Assembly: GCF_048569485.1 (NCBI RefSeq)
Contig: NC_134356.1
Location: 464,771,820 to 464,835,819 of the forward strand
DNA length: 64,000 nt
From: Anomaloglossus baeobatrachus
Taxonomy: Eukaryota > Chordata > Amphibia > Anura > Aromobatidae
Reading direction: 5' to 3'
Shown here: positions 1-10,093 of the stretch, piece after piece
Position numbering within the stretch: the stretch's first letter is position 1
Layout of the letters: each line of letters starts with the position of its first letter
Made by a program: the position numbers and the translations under genes
Notes under the pieces: model-generated
Told to the model about the DNA's origin: nothing
Databases searched by the model: none
What the model saw: the letters and a program-made list of their open reading frames with translations, nothing else

Positions 1-202
1 CTCTCTCTTTTCATGATGCGTCCAGGACACAGCGAGTCCTGATCATGGGCACATAAACCTGGCACTCAGCATAAGGGGAAGTAGATAGAATTCTATCACT
101 ATAAGGCAATAGTATTGAAGTGATCTTAGATGTGATATTTGGGCTGGGCCGCTCTCTGTATACTGCTTTGTCTAAGTCTTCTCAGTCACTCACCACACAG
201 AA

Positions 203-350
203 ATGTCACCAGAAATTACAGCGCAAACTTATAAAATTGACCTTAGACCTGATGAGGCTGGAGTATTTACTTTGAAAACCCATGCCAAATATATAGCTGA
301 ACAGCTTACTATTTTAGGATTGCAAAGCAATGCTAATATGGATTTTCAAA
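203..350 (+). CDS. candidate host coding exon, family not recognised
   Basis: From the ATG at 203 the frame is open for 49 codons and then meets a strong splice-donor match (AAA followed by gtaagt) at 351. A pyrimidine-rich stretch ending in cag lies just upstream (about 176-200), so this may be an internal exon rather than a start; an in-frame stop at 173-175 limits it on the left. The peptide is compositionally ordinary and mixed in charge (MSPEITAQTYKIDL at the start, a predicted helix KTHAKYIAEQLTIL in the middle) and does not look like transposon or satellite translation. I do not recognise the family. It could be a first or second exon of a host gene continuing to the right, or a chance ORF; no matching next exon was found in the following kilobases. 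Confidence 0.35.
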
Positions 351-547
351 GTAAGTATACCAGCTTCATCTGCTCCAATATTTCTGTATGAAGCAGCTGT
401 ACTCCATGCACCACTGCACTAGTCAGGCTGCTTGGTATAGCCCTCCAATTGACTATAAAATGCAGTAAATAACATGAAATCCAAGGCATCGAAACTCCTT
501 CTTTGTAGAAAAATTCTTTATTGGTCCCAGCATACACTGAAGAAAAA

Positions 548-609
548 AAAAAAATACAAAAACAGACAACGTTTCGGCCAACGCAGGGCCTTTGCCAAGC
601 CAATAAAAG
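548..609 (-). repeat. hammerhead-like core in an interspersed repeat
   Basis: On the minus strand this stretch reads TTGGCAAAGGCC, a short loop, then GGCCGAAACGTTG. A perfect GGCC/GGCC stem is followed directly by GAAAC, which resembles the stem II plus GAAA part of a hammerhead ribozyme. The CUGANGA box is degenerate here. The same arrangement recurs at 44159-44200 and, in another form, at 28801-28847. Function is inferred only. Confidence 0.4.
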
Positions 610-612
610 GTG

Positions 613-1104
613 TACATAAGAGCTATATAATCAGGTTTGCATTCTGAAATGTGGTTCCAGATCCGCTGTACATGCGATTATACATCGGCACACGCGTCCA
701 CTGCAGGTCAGTCAGTGTAGCGTGACCCTGCACTTTAATAAAGCGCTGATTCCGCAGATTGCCAGCTCATTAAGTTACAATCAAAACATTTTTCGCTTTG
801 CTAATATCTGTGCACAACTCCATTAATCATCAGTATTTACACTGCATCTGACACTAACAAAGCATCCAACTCCATTTCCTCCAGCTCCGTACCCCAGCCC
901 TGACCCTATCCCGCCCTCAGGTATGCCCGCACAATACACCCGACAGGTCCGCTACAGGAGACATTTATACTAATATTTTAGCAGAAAATCTGAAAATATA
1001 GGAGTAAAGAAAAACAAACAAATATTCTCAAAAGAATCCTTCAATAGATCGTACAACCCTTTTACAATAATTGGTCTGACGTATACCTGCTTAGTTTCAT
1101 GATT
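613..1104. other. no gene seen
   Basis: I see no supported gene or repeat boundary here. Short ORFs are lacking and base composition is ordinary AT-leaning intergenic sequence. Confidence 0.5.
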
Positions 1105-1290
1105 TACAGATTACAAAAGTGAGTACACCCCTCACATTTTTGTAAATATTTTATTATCTTTTCATAGGACAACACTTTGATACAATGTAAAGTAGTCAGT
1201 GTACAGCTTGTATAACAGTGTAACATTGGTGTACCCTCTAAATAACCCAGCCATTAATGTCCAAACCGCCAGCAACTAAGGTGAGCACAG
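1105..1290 (+). mobile_element. Tc1/mariner terminal remnant
   Basis: The segment begins with a TA-flanked terminus (tacagattacaaaagtgag) and continues with the sub-terminal sequence of a vertebrate Tc1-like family that I recognise by its 'gtgagtacacccctcac' end and the 'cattaatgtccaaaccg' block. Only about 185 bp of one end remains; no transposase and no opposite inverted repeat are present, so it is a solo terminus or internally deleted copy. Confidence 0.6.
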
Positions 1291-1439
1291 TACACTATTT
1301 ATCAGCCACCCTGTGAAGGCTTTGCTACGGACTATATTAGGAGGGTAACAATACAATGTAACATCCCATTTCTGTGCATAGCAATGTGGGGTATGGTTTT
1401 GAATGCAGCAGTCTTATTCTAGGCCACACAAGCGTATAG

Positions 1440-1745
1440 CATCAGAAGCGATATGCTAAAGACCCTAGGCTCCTACTCTGCTGTGAGTGTGAGCCGAGGG
1501 TCATTATACTGTGATCTCATCTTGCGATCGGATCACAGCTGCGGAGGAGAGGGAGAGAGTGATCTTTTTATTTCCTCCATTGTCAGCCTGTGCATATATC
1601 GCACTGCACTTTGGTGTCATCCGAGTGCAGTCTGATGTTTCACTCACACCCATAGACTTTATATGGGTGCGTGCGAGTGACACGTCTCTCACTGACACCC
1701 GCAGCATGCTGCAATTGTTTTCTCGGTCCAATTATGGCTGAGAAA
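1440..1745. repeat. MITE-like interspersed repeat, family shared with 46.0-46.5 kb
   Basis: This block shares recognisable parts with 46010-46470 in opposite orientation: gagccgagtgtcat-type ends, cggaggagagggaga, a gcagcatgctgc palindrome and the 'gactttatatgggtgcgtgcgag' versus 'caagtctatggggcgag' part. The dispersed, inverted recurrence shows a non-autonomous repeat family. Its superfamily is not clear. Confidence 0.5.
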
Positions 1746-2813
1746 GAGAAAAAAAAAAATCAATAGGACAAGGCTTTTATTACATGTGGTAACTTAAGCC
1801 ACAATGTGTTTCCGAACCCATCACACAAATGGGCACCAGAGGCAGCGCCCATATTAACCCCTAGGCGGACGGAGAGCTATAGACTTATTTATTACTAGAA
1901 AGGACATGAAACACAAAGCAGGTTTTGTATTGCACTTCAATGGCTCTGACTATAAAGAACAAAGATTGCAGCCGAAAGCATAATGCAAATTCTCAGCTCA
2001 GGGTGAGCTGTGATATATGGAAATCATTATAAAAAGGTGTCCGCAACCTTCAACTACACAAAGAGCCTCGATAACGTTAATATTCATTATCACTAAATCT
2101 TGAGATCCTGAAGCGGGAAGTGACATCGTCCCTGAAATGTAGCGCTCGGCTCCTTGCTATACTGAGTGTGCACCCTCCAAACCGGATCATATTGCTCAAC
2201 CCAAATTTAGAGTTATAAGTTATGGGAACACCTTGGAGCTCATGACTGCAGCAGAGAATAGCCGTAATGTATCCGGAAGCATGTCATTGTAGGGGCGTTT
2301 TATTATGGGACTGAATCTAGGCAATCACAATGGATATTCAGTCACATATCTAGCTGACGACATCCCAGAAAAGCTGTTGTGCGTGCAGTAAGAATGTGAT
2401 AAAGGCCATATTCATACTTTCAGGAATCTATGCCTTATATTTCATAATCTCACGAAAAAAATTCACATGAAATATTGAATAGGAAATTAACACATTGAAG
2501 CGCCACTCCAGAGTTTTATTTAGTTTTTTGCCCCCATGGCTGGAGTGGTGCTTCTAGTCTAAGGTCCTGCTCCTTATCTTATACTCGCCCCTTTCACTTT
2601 TATTAGTGCCATTCTGGTCCTACGATGCCATCTTGTGACCACAACGTCTGACTGGCCTTAAGTCAGACGTTACTTCACAAGCTATAGAATAGATGCAAGT
2701 CTATGAAAGCCAGAATGAGGCTCTCATAGACTTGCATTAAAGAGTGACATCCAGCTAGCTTCAGAGTCCAACAGAAGCGAAGGTGATAGACGGTGAAGAT
2801 GCCATTGGGTGTG
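1746..2813. other. intergenic, one repeat fragment
   Basis: No gene is supported. A palindromic repeat fragment with gccactccag and ctggagtggtgc arms sits at about 2495-2565; the rest shows nothing I can classify. Confidence 0.45.
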
Positions 2814-4140
2814 TACAAGGGACTGCTGATAAGTCTTTGACTTTGTGATTTTTTTTTTTTTGTTTCTATGGTAACGAATGTTACATCACATGAAAGCCTT
2901 ATGTGTCTAATATATGTTTTAAAAATGTTGTGTTTGTTGCTTATGGCAACAGTGTTCTACGCACGCGGGAAAACAAAATGACGGAGTCTAATGCGATATT
3001 CACAGCAACTGAACAGAGGAGTGATAAAATTCTTAGTTTCTGCAAGGAAAGTCCAAGAAGCATATTCATGGTGATGAGTCACAAAAATTGGGGGGGGGGG
3101 GGGGGGGGAATCAATGCCCTTCATATTCCACAGTTAAGAACTGGATTGCCAAATTTAAAACGGGCCACTTCAGCGCCAATGATGAGGAATGTCCTTTACG
3201 ACCGAGAGTGGTTGTTGTTACAGAGAGAGATCGTCGATGCTGTGCACAACTTCGTACAGTACTGGAGAAATCGACGAATTTCCGCTAAAGCAATAGCAGA
3301 CATCATGTGGATTTCCCGTGAATGTGTTTGTGTCATTATCCATGAATATTTAGACATGAGGAAGCTATCTGCAAAGTGGGTCCCCAAATGTTTGACAACA
3401 GATCAGAGAAGCATGCAAGTTAAAACTCCCCGGTCCATTTGTCAGCATTTCTGGACTGATAAGAACTTCCTTGATCGACTGGTCACTATGGATGAGAACT
3501 GTATTTATTTGTATGACCCTGAATACAAGGAGCAGTCAAAGAGTGGAGGCACAGTGGTTCTCCTCGTCCAAAGAAGATCAGGGTGCCAAAATCAGCCACT
3601 AAGGTGATGGCGTCTGTGTTCTGGGATAAGGAGGGCGTGCTGCTAGTGGACTACCTTCAAAAGGGTTCCACCATCAATGCAAGGTATTACATTGCACTTT
3701 TGGACCAATTGAAGGCAGCTCTGAAGGCCACAAAGCGCGGCAAGTTGTCCAAAAAAAAAAATCTTGTCTCCTGCAAGACAATGCCTCCGCTCACACTGCA
3801 CAAGCGACCACAGCAAAACTGGCAGAGCTGGTCTTCCAGCTGGTTGACCACCCACCTTATTCACCAGATCTATCTCCCTTTGACTATCATCTGTTTTCAA
3901 ACCTGAGGAAACACCTCAGGGGTACCAAATTTCACAGCATTTCTGATGCCATAGCTGCTACAGATGCCTGGTTTGAGGCACCACCGAAATCCTTCTTGTT
4001 GCTAGGCTTACAGAACCTGGAATACCGATGTAAGAAGTGTGTTTACATCAGTGGAGAGTATGTGGAATAAATGTAAAGTTTCATCATCCTATCTTATTTC
4101 TTTCTGGGTAAAGTCAAAGACTTATCAGCAGCTACTTGTA
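2814..4140 (+). mobile_element. mariner (DD34D-type) DNA transposon, decayed
   Basis: The ends are imperfect inverted repeats (tacaaggg..ctgctgataagtctttgact on the left, its complement at 4110-4140) abutting TA, as Tc1/mariner elements have. Between them lies a mariner-type transposase in pieces. A helix-turn-helix-like region (about 3120-3390) is followed by the first catalytic motif region LVTMDENCIYLYDPE (about 3478-3522), then PKSATKVMASVFWDKEG, then DNASAHTA with the second Asp (about 3778-3803), and HPPYSPDLSPFDY holding the third Asp (about 3851-3889). The reading frame shifts at several points: one ORF stops at 3607 while the next, overlapping one starts at 3583, and another shift lies near the A run at 3752. 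A run of 18 G at about 3091-3108 has probably expanded within the gene. The copy is certainly inactive. Confidence 0.85.
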
Positions 4141-4177
4141 TGGGTGGGGCAGGGAACGTAGATTAAAAGTATCCCTA

Positions 4178-4533
4178 AAAAGGAATATATCACCAGGTTT
4201 TTGCCACCTAATCTGAGAGCAGCATAATATAGGGACAGAGACCCTGATTCCAGCAGTGTGTCATTTACTGGGCTGCTTAGTGTAGTTTTTATACAAATCA
4301 CTGTTTAATCAGCAATAGATTATCATTACAGGACTACTTGGCGTGCTGCAGGTAGTCCAGCATATTCATGAGCTCTATATAACTGCTAGATCTGCAGCAG
4401 AGAAAACATTGATTTTATCAAAATGACAACAAACAGCTCAGTAAGTGACATATCGCTGGAATCAGGGTCTCTGTCTCTACATTATGCTACTCTCAGATGG
4501 GAAAGCAAAAACCTGGAGACAGATTCTCTTTAA
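4178..4533. mobile_element. MITE with long terminal inverted repeats
   Basis: The left arm (from 4178, through atcaccaggtttttgcc and gagaccctgattccagc) and the right arm (complement ending at 4533) match over more than 90 bp with scattered mismatches, leaving only a central spacer around 4300-4420. There is no coding capacity. A half-copy starting with aaagggaacctgtcagg lies at 6411-6500, so the termini are shared with another repeat. Confidence 0.65.
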
Positions 4534-5378
4534 AAACGCTGAAAACAAAACAAAAAAAGCTTTAAAAGTTGTCCAAACATCCAATCAGTATGGCGGCCTG
4601 TCCCCAATACCATAGATACTGGCAGGATTGAGAAGATGTCTTGGGAGATGAGCTGACTTCTCTCCTCTCCCTGCTGAAAACACAAGAATACGCGGCCATG
4701 CTGAGGTGTAATGGGCAGTCAGGAGGGCTAGCTGGTGCATGGGCTAGCTACAGACCACTGCTGTGTAAGGTGCTAGAGAAGGCTTCTGCTGAGAATTCTA
4801 ACACAAATCTAAGGCGAATCCGACCAATTACATTGTTTTATGTAACCAGTTTTTGTTATATGGTAACAACAAACAATATTTGTATTCATCAAGAGCAAAC
4901 AGAGATCCTGAAAATATTCAGGAAACTAAACACAAAGGGCCCGATTCACCAAAGCTTTCATGCTGGACTAATATCAGGCCCCTTTAACCACTTCATTGAG
5001 GTGTGCAATGCTGTGCTTATATTTATCCGTCGCTCCATTCATTCCAGAAAAAGCCAAATACAGCAACCATGTGAAAAGGAACAAGCAGTGACCATAGGGT
5101 AAGAATCCCCTCTATCGCCAGGTGGCATGTGGGTGACCCGGGCTTTCCATACTCATGGACGCCTCCAGCCTACACTGCAGATGTAATGTGCTTGGCATAA
5201 GCCTCACGAAAACTGGAAACTTTGCATATTGAGAAAGTTGGAGCCAACTAAGGTTTGGCAGGTGCTGGAGCCACATTCATTTCCAAACTGCCCAGCGGCC
5301 GCACAACCCTCTGCCGGTATCACGGGCACCTGAAGTCCCTGTGCACACCAGACACTTTATACTACTGCTACAACAGAC
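4534..5378. other. no gene seen
   Basis: A 153-codon ORF (4641-5102) lies here, but it has no splice or family support and overlaps a common interspersed motif (gggcccgattcaccaaagc at about 4937), so it is not annotated as a gene. Confidence 0.5.
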
Positions 5379-5381
5379 TAA

Positions 5382-5730
5382 GGCTATGTGCGCACGTAGC
5401 GTCTGTCTCTGCAGAAATTTCTGCAGCGATTTGAACAGCACACGTGCGCTTCAAATCACTGCAGAAAGAGTCCGTAATGAAAAAAAAAAAAAAGCCGATT
5501 CCATGCGCTCTGAGTGCAGCCCCTCCCATAGACAGAGTGGGGGCTGCATGCAGAGCGCAGGAAAGAAGTGACATGTCACTTCTTAGAACGCGCGCTTCGG
5601 GCAGCAGCCAAAGCGCTGCGCTCCAATACGCCACGTGCGCACGTCTCCTGCATAATCTTCATAGATTGTGCTGGGGACACAGGACGCATAAGGTTATCTG
5701 CATGCAAATACGCAACGTGCGCACATAGCC
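5382..5730. mobile_element. Harbinger-type MITE, 'ggctatgtgcgcac' family
   Basis: Inverted ends ggctatgtgcgcacgt (left) and acgtgcgcacatagcc (right) are flanked on both sides by TAA (5379-5381 and 5731-5733), a TWA-type target duplication as in PIF/Harbinger elements. No ORF of note. Related copies are at 10094-11532 and 14463-14705. Confidence 0.7.
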
Positions 5731-5733
5731 TAA

Positions 5734-6525
5734 GTAATAGAAAGTTTCTAAAACAACACGGTTTTATTTAACACAAGACAAAAAGGAGACAAAAACAGCA
5801 CGAGAAAAAAAACAAAACAAAAAACAAACCTCAAAACGCAAGAAATCCAGTTTCGTTAATTGGTGCAGAAATGCTGCAACGTCAAAAACGCACCAAACAC
5901 ATTGTGGCCCGGAGCCGACGTGTTGTTGTTGTTGTGTGCCAGTGCTAGCCGTGGTTTTCATGGATAAACACCCGTACCAGTTATAGGCTATGGGGCCTTT
6001 CACATGTCCGTAATTTTCGCTAACCAAGCGGAAAACTGCAGAGACATGTCCGATTTTAATCTCAGGGTTGGAACAAAATCAGCGACACAAGTCTATGGGT
6101 CCAAATATCACAGAATGCAGACTGGAGAAGTGGAGAAACTCTTATTTCCCTTCCACTTACGAGAAAAACTGATATCTGGACCACACTGATCAAAGTCTGA
6201 TAGAAAGAAAGAAAATCTATCTGATTTTCTCATACGGGGATAAACATCATACAGTGGTATGAAGGGTGCGTTCAGACTTGGCCGATCAAGAAACAAGCGC
6301 TCCTAGTCAGGTGATTGACATCCTATTCAGAGAGGCCGATAATTTGGAAACAAGCGTTCCTAGTCTAAACAGGCTGCCAATCACCCAACGAACGAGCAGT
6401 TAGATTTGTAAAGGGAACCTGTCAGGTGCTATATGTGCCCAGAACCATGAGCAGGTCTGGGTGCATATTGCTAATCCCTGTATACAGCCAAGATTCAGGT
6501 GTATACGGCTGACCGTGGCCTCAGT
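5734..6525. other. intergenic, fragments of repeats
   Basis: No gene is supported. The piece at 6260-6400 carries two similar blocks containing caagcg and cctagtc, and 6411-6500 is a half-copy of a frog-type repeat starting aaagggaacctgtcagg. Confidence 0.4.
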
Positions 6526-6529
6526 CTGG

Positions 6530-7705
6530 ATGGTGCTGTTGAGCAAGCACTACCATGCTCGGTACTCAGTAGTGATGAGCGACTACTACCATGTTCGGTT
6601 CTTGTAACAGTTAAGTGGGCTTTACACGCTACGATATCGTTAATGAATTATCGTCGGGGTCACGGTGTTTGTGACGCACATCCGTCGTCATTAACGATAT
6701 CGCAGTGTGTGACACTTAAGAGCGATCTTAAACGATCGCAAAGGAGGGCAAAATAGTTTGCCCGTGGAGAGGTCGTCCTGAAACAAAAAATCGTTTTTTA
6801 GGATGTTAGCGATATTGTTCGTCGTTCCTGCAGCAGCACACGTCGCTGTGTGTGACACCGCAGGAGCGACGAACATCTCCTTACCTGCCTCCACCGGCAA
6901 TGCGGAAGGAAGGAGGTGGGCGGGATGTTTACGTCCCGCTCATCTCCGCCCCTCAGCTTCTATTGGACGCCTGCCGCTGCGACGTCGCTGTGACGCCCGC
7001 CGAAACGAAATACCGCCCCTTAGGAAGCAGGCGGATCGCCGTCCAGAGCGACGTCGCAGGGCAGGTAAGTCCGTGTGACGGGGCAGCGATCTGCCCGTGA
7101 CGCACAACCGTCGAGGGCAGGTACGATCGCTTGCAATCTCGCTAGCGAGATCACAGTGTGTAAAGCCCGCTTTAGTGATGAGTGAGCACTACGATGCTCA
7201 GTACTCGTAACGAGTAGTGATGAGTGACCATTACCATGCTCCAATGCTCGGTACTCATAACGGTTAGTGATGAGCGAGCAATATGATGCTCGTGTGCTTG
7301 TAACGAGTAGTGATTAGTAAGCACTACCATGCTCATGTGCTTGTAACGGGAAGTGATGAGCGAGCACTACCATTTTTGGGTGCTTGTTACGGGAAGCGAT
7401 GAGCGAGCACTACCATGCTCGGGTGCTTGTAACGAGTAGTGATTAGTAAGCACTACCATGCTCAGTACTTACTTGTCACGGGTAGTAATGAGCGAGCACT
7501 ACTATGCTTGGTACCTACTTGTAAGGGGTAGTGATGAGCAAGCATTACCAACTCGAGCACCGGAGTATAATGGAAGTAAATGTGGAACCATTTTTCCAGG
7601 AAATGTTCCAGGAACAATGCTGTTCCCCTTTGACTTCCATTATACTCGGGCACTCGAGTGGCATCCATCCGAGCATGGTAGTGCTCACTCATCACTAGTC
7701 GGAAA
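6530..7705. repeat. minisatellite within a hAT-like repeat (agtgatgagcgagcac family)
   Basis: About ten imperfect units of roughly 45-50 bp (core agtgatgagcgagcacta, ccatgctcgggtgcttgtaacg) occur before and after an inserted MITE at 6614-7171. The right end at about 7670-7703 (gcatggtagtgctcactcatcact) is the inverted form of the unit. The array therefore appears to be an expansion of the terminal inverted repeat of a non-autonomous element. Confidence 0.6.
6614..7171. mobile_element. Harbinger-type MITE inserted in the minisatellite
   Basis: Ends agtgggctttacacgc and gtgtgtaaagcccgct form an inverted repeat, with TTA on both sides (6611-6613 and 7172-7174). The interior is CpG-rich and self-complementary (acgatatcg, cgctagcgag blocks). 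Copies of the same family are at 44852-45356 and about 45365-45962. No transposase. Confidence 0.7.
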
Positions 7706-8082
7706 GTCTTGGCTCGGAGACTGTACTACTTAATGGGCACTGCCATGATCACTAAGTAGAACGCCACGTAATCTGCGTTCACACAGGCGTCAGGTATATC
7801 CGTAGTCATCTGAAGCCCACCGTGTCAGGGCCCGCTCCCAGTTTTTCTCAATAATGATAAATGTGCCTGCGGATCACCTGTGTGTGATCACAGCTCCGGA
7901 GAGCCCCTTTAACCATACACATGCAGTGATGTACCACTTCCAACTATGTGACACGCTAGGAAGCATATGTGGAAAGTTTCTCTGCTGCCTGGCGCATGAT
8001 GAAATCCAATGTTACACTTTTACATAGTGAGGGGCTGAAGAATACACAGACATGGCTCGCTCAGCGCCCCCCGCCCCCTTAC
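7706..8082. other. no gene seen
   Basis: No repeat boundary or ORF is supported. On the minus-strand gene model this would be intron downstream of the exon at 8083-8143. Confidence 0.4.
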
Positions 8083-8143
8083 CTGGCAGCAGCACGGCTT
8101 TCAGCTTCTTAATTTTGGTTTCCGGGCTAAGTTTGTCTTCATG
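8083..8143 (-). CDS. candidate host exon 2, family not recognised
   Basis: On the minus strand a polypyrimidine/acceptor sequence (cccatattttccag) precedes 61 nt that read HEDKLSPETKIKKLKAVLLP plus one base, followed by gtaagg as donor. The lysine-rich peptide is unlike the surrounding repeats. The exon enters in phase 0, exactly what the upstream candidate exon at 8460-8516 leaves, so the two make a consistent gene model. The next exon would lie below 8083 and was not found. I do not recognise the protein. Confidence 0.45.
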
Positions 8144-8459
8144 CTGGAAAATATGGGAGAAATATATGAGCGACATATGGAATGGCGGCGTACACGTATA
8201 GACATCTGCTGCACATGTGCAACGCATAATGGAGATAGCGGGCTGTAAACGTGGACTACAACACCCAACAGGTCAGAACTGCTGCTGGGACTTGTAGTGT
8301 CACACAGCTGGAGCCTACAGGGTGCACTATGATTATATAGACAATGTGAAGTTTAACTCATGAGTGACACTTGACTTGCAGTGAGCCCCTCCCCCATTAC
8401 AGTGGTAGAATACTAAGCGCTCTCTACAGTATATGTCTGCGATATATCCCATCACATAC
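8144..8459. other. putative intron between the two candidate host exons
   Basis: It begins (minus strand) with gtatgt at 8459 and ends with ttttccag at 8144. No repeat is obvious in it apart from a short 'acaacacccaacagg...ctgctgggacttgtag' imperfect palindrome at 8257-8300. Confidence 0.4.
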
Positions 8460-8516
8460 CTGAGGTGGCAGAAGATAGGACCTAAAGGTCGGCTTCTGCT
8501 GTCTAATGGAGAACAT
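8460..8516 (-). CDS. candidate host first coding exon, family not recognised
   Basis: The minus-strand ATG at 8516 opens 19 codons (MFSIRQQKPTFRSYLLPPQ) that end exactly at a donor (CAG followed by gtatgt). The upstream sequence (8517-8860) is GC-rich compared with its surroundings and lacks recognised repeats, as expected for a 5' UTR and promoter. Phase 0 at the donor agrees with the acceptor phase of the exon at 8083-8143. Evidence is limited to splice signals, phase and composition. An alternative reading is that upstream ATGs in other frames are used and this is noncoding. Confidence 0.42.
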
Positions 8517-8865
8517 TGTGGCTGTGCAGACAAGTGCTCCAGGGACGAGGCTGGGTCCAGGCTCGGGCTGCTCCTATCCTCCCCGGACCTGTGCAGCCTG
8601 CTCCATGGCTGCCACACTCGGGCTTTTGTTGGATCTCAGGCCAGACATTTCCCTCTCCCTCTGTGTGTCTCACTCCCACACGCACTTTGTATTTGCATTC
8701 TCACTGATTTCCTGTGAGTCTGTCCCTTTCTTTTCACAGTCTGTGCACATGTGCAGAAAAGCATTCAGGAGCGCCGCTCCGGAGCTCTGCACTGCCATCT
8801 GCTGCCAATGTGGAGTAGCGCAAGGCAGACGCTGAGGAAGTTATTCTGTGAAGTAAAATGATGGT

Positions 8866-9053
8866 AGAACATATTTATTCTACTTTATATAGCGGTATTA
8901 TTCCATAGCACTTTACAGATGTGATCATCACTGTCCCCATTGGGCTCACAGTGTTTGTGGCAAGAAACCCAAACTCCTTGCGGATTTTGTCCTTGGTGGA
9001 ATTTGAACCCAAGACTGCAGCACTAACCACTGAGCCACCATACTGCCCTAATA
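8866..9053 (-). mobile_element. V-SINE copy with shortened core
   Basis: Read on the minus strand it has a tRNA-derived head (gggcagtatggtggctcagtgg; A-box-like tggctcagtgg, B-box-like gggttcaaattcc), part of the conserved central domain and a tail tgtaaagtgctatgga...gctatataaa. The full-length relative is at 52807-53083. Part of the central domain is missing. Confidence 0.8.
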
Positions 9054-9503
9054 TCATGCTGGAAATGAGAGCATACACTATATTAGTGCTGAAGTGCACA
9101 TTTGGTGCTGGCTTTTTGTTTTTTCTTCATTGAATTGGTCGGTGGCTGACCCCCACCATGCTATGCACCCCAATTTGGGATGTATTCCATCTGTCTAGAT
9201 TTTGGTGGTTGGTGACTGTTCACATTCAGTCATCAGGGCTTGTCCACAGGCTGTTTACTTCATGCAGCATTTGCTTGGACCTGTCCCGCCCACAGCCATG
9301 ACTCAGTCATGGGTACGGGATTGAAATAGACCAGGTGAGTGCTGCTAAGAGCAGTTCTACTATTCATATGTGAGGCCGTATGGCACATTTTATAAAAATA
9401 TTTTAGCGTAGGACTGCCCCAAATGAGATTTACCGTGGAGTGGTGGGGTGGCTCAAGAAATTGCATTTTTTTGCCAAAAATCTAATTTTTTTAATAAGTA
9501 CAG
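9054..9503. repeat. interspersed repeat related to 32.8-33.7 kb
   Basis: The stretch 9130-9500 shares several blocks with 32850-33660, for example ccgtatggcaca/ccgcatggcaca, gagatttaccgtg/gagatttgccgtg, ggggtggctcaa and tagtacagttgga-type ends. It is not classified; there is no ORF. Confidence 0.5.
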
Positions 9504-9720
9504 TTGGAATTTTTAGTGCTGAAGTGCACATTTAGTGCTGGCTTTTTTGTTTTTTCCCAATCTGTATGTGTTTGCCATGTGGCAAGAAACCCAAACTCCT
9601 TGCAGATTTTGTCCTTGGTGGAATTTGAATCTAAGACCACAGCACTAACCACTGAGCCACCATACTGCCCTAATATCATGCTGGAAATGAGAGCATACAC
9701 TATATTTCTTGTGCATTGAC
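9504..9720 (-). repeat. second, partial V-SINE head with duplicated flank
   Basis: The V-SINE head (9581-9667, minus strand) and its flank taatatcatgctggaaatgagagc repeat those at 8956-9075, and the block gtgctgaagtgcacattt repeats 9088-9105. This is a duplicated segment rather than an independent SINE insertion, since the flanking sequence is copied too. Confidence 0.6.
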
Positions 9721-9749
9721 ATGATATATAATTTTGGAGAACTGATGAT

Positions 9750-10090
9750 CTGTAGTGATGAGTGAATATATTCAGCACTGTTACAAAAATATTAAGGTAT
9801 TCAGGGTATTCGTTGAGCATTTTGGTATTCACCTCCTGAGTTTCCAGTCCCCTCCCCACATGTTTGGCGCCTGATTTTCAGCCCCTAAACATACGGGGAT
9901 TGCCTGCCAATCACGTAAATGCTGTATTCATCTTTGCTACTGGCATTACTGTGATTGGCAGGTGCAGTGGTAAAATAAACATATTACGTATAGTGATGGG
10001 CAAACCTGAACTGTAAAGTTCTGGACCCGCACAGAGCACATAGTGTTCGTGCACACGGTCCTGAACACACGTTTTCCTGGGAAACCCGTG
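9750..10090. repeat. hAT-like interspersed repeat fragments
   Basis: Motifs tagtgatgagtgaatat (9754) and tagtgatgggcaaacc (9991) are typical starts of non-autonomous hAT-like repeats. The second is interrupted by the MITE at 10094-11532 and seems to resume with cagttcgggtccagg at 11536. Confidence 0.45.
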
Positions 10091-10093
10091 TAA

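Noticed and set aside
4641-5102. 153-codon ORF on the plus strand
   Set aside because: No recognised domain, no splice context, and it overlaps a common interspersed motif (gggcccgattcacc); treated as chance.
8506-8835. 109-codon plus-strand ORF
   Set aside because: Lies opposite the better-supported minus-strand exon and its presumed 5' UTR; no domain.
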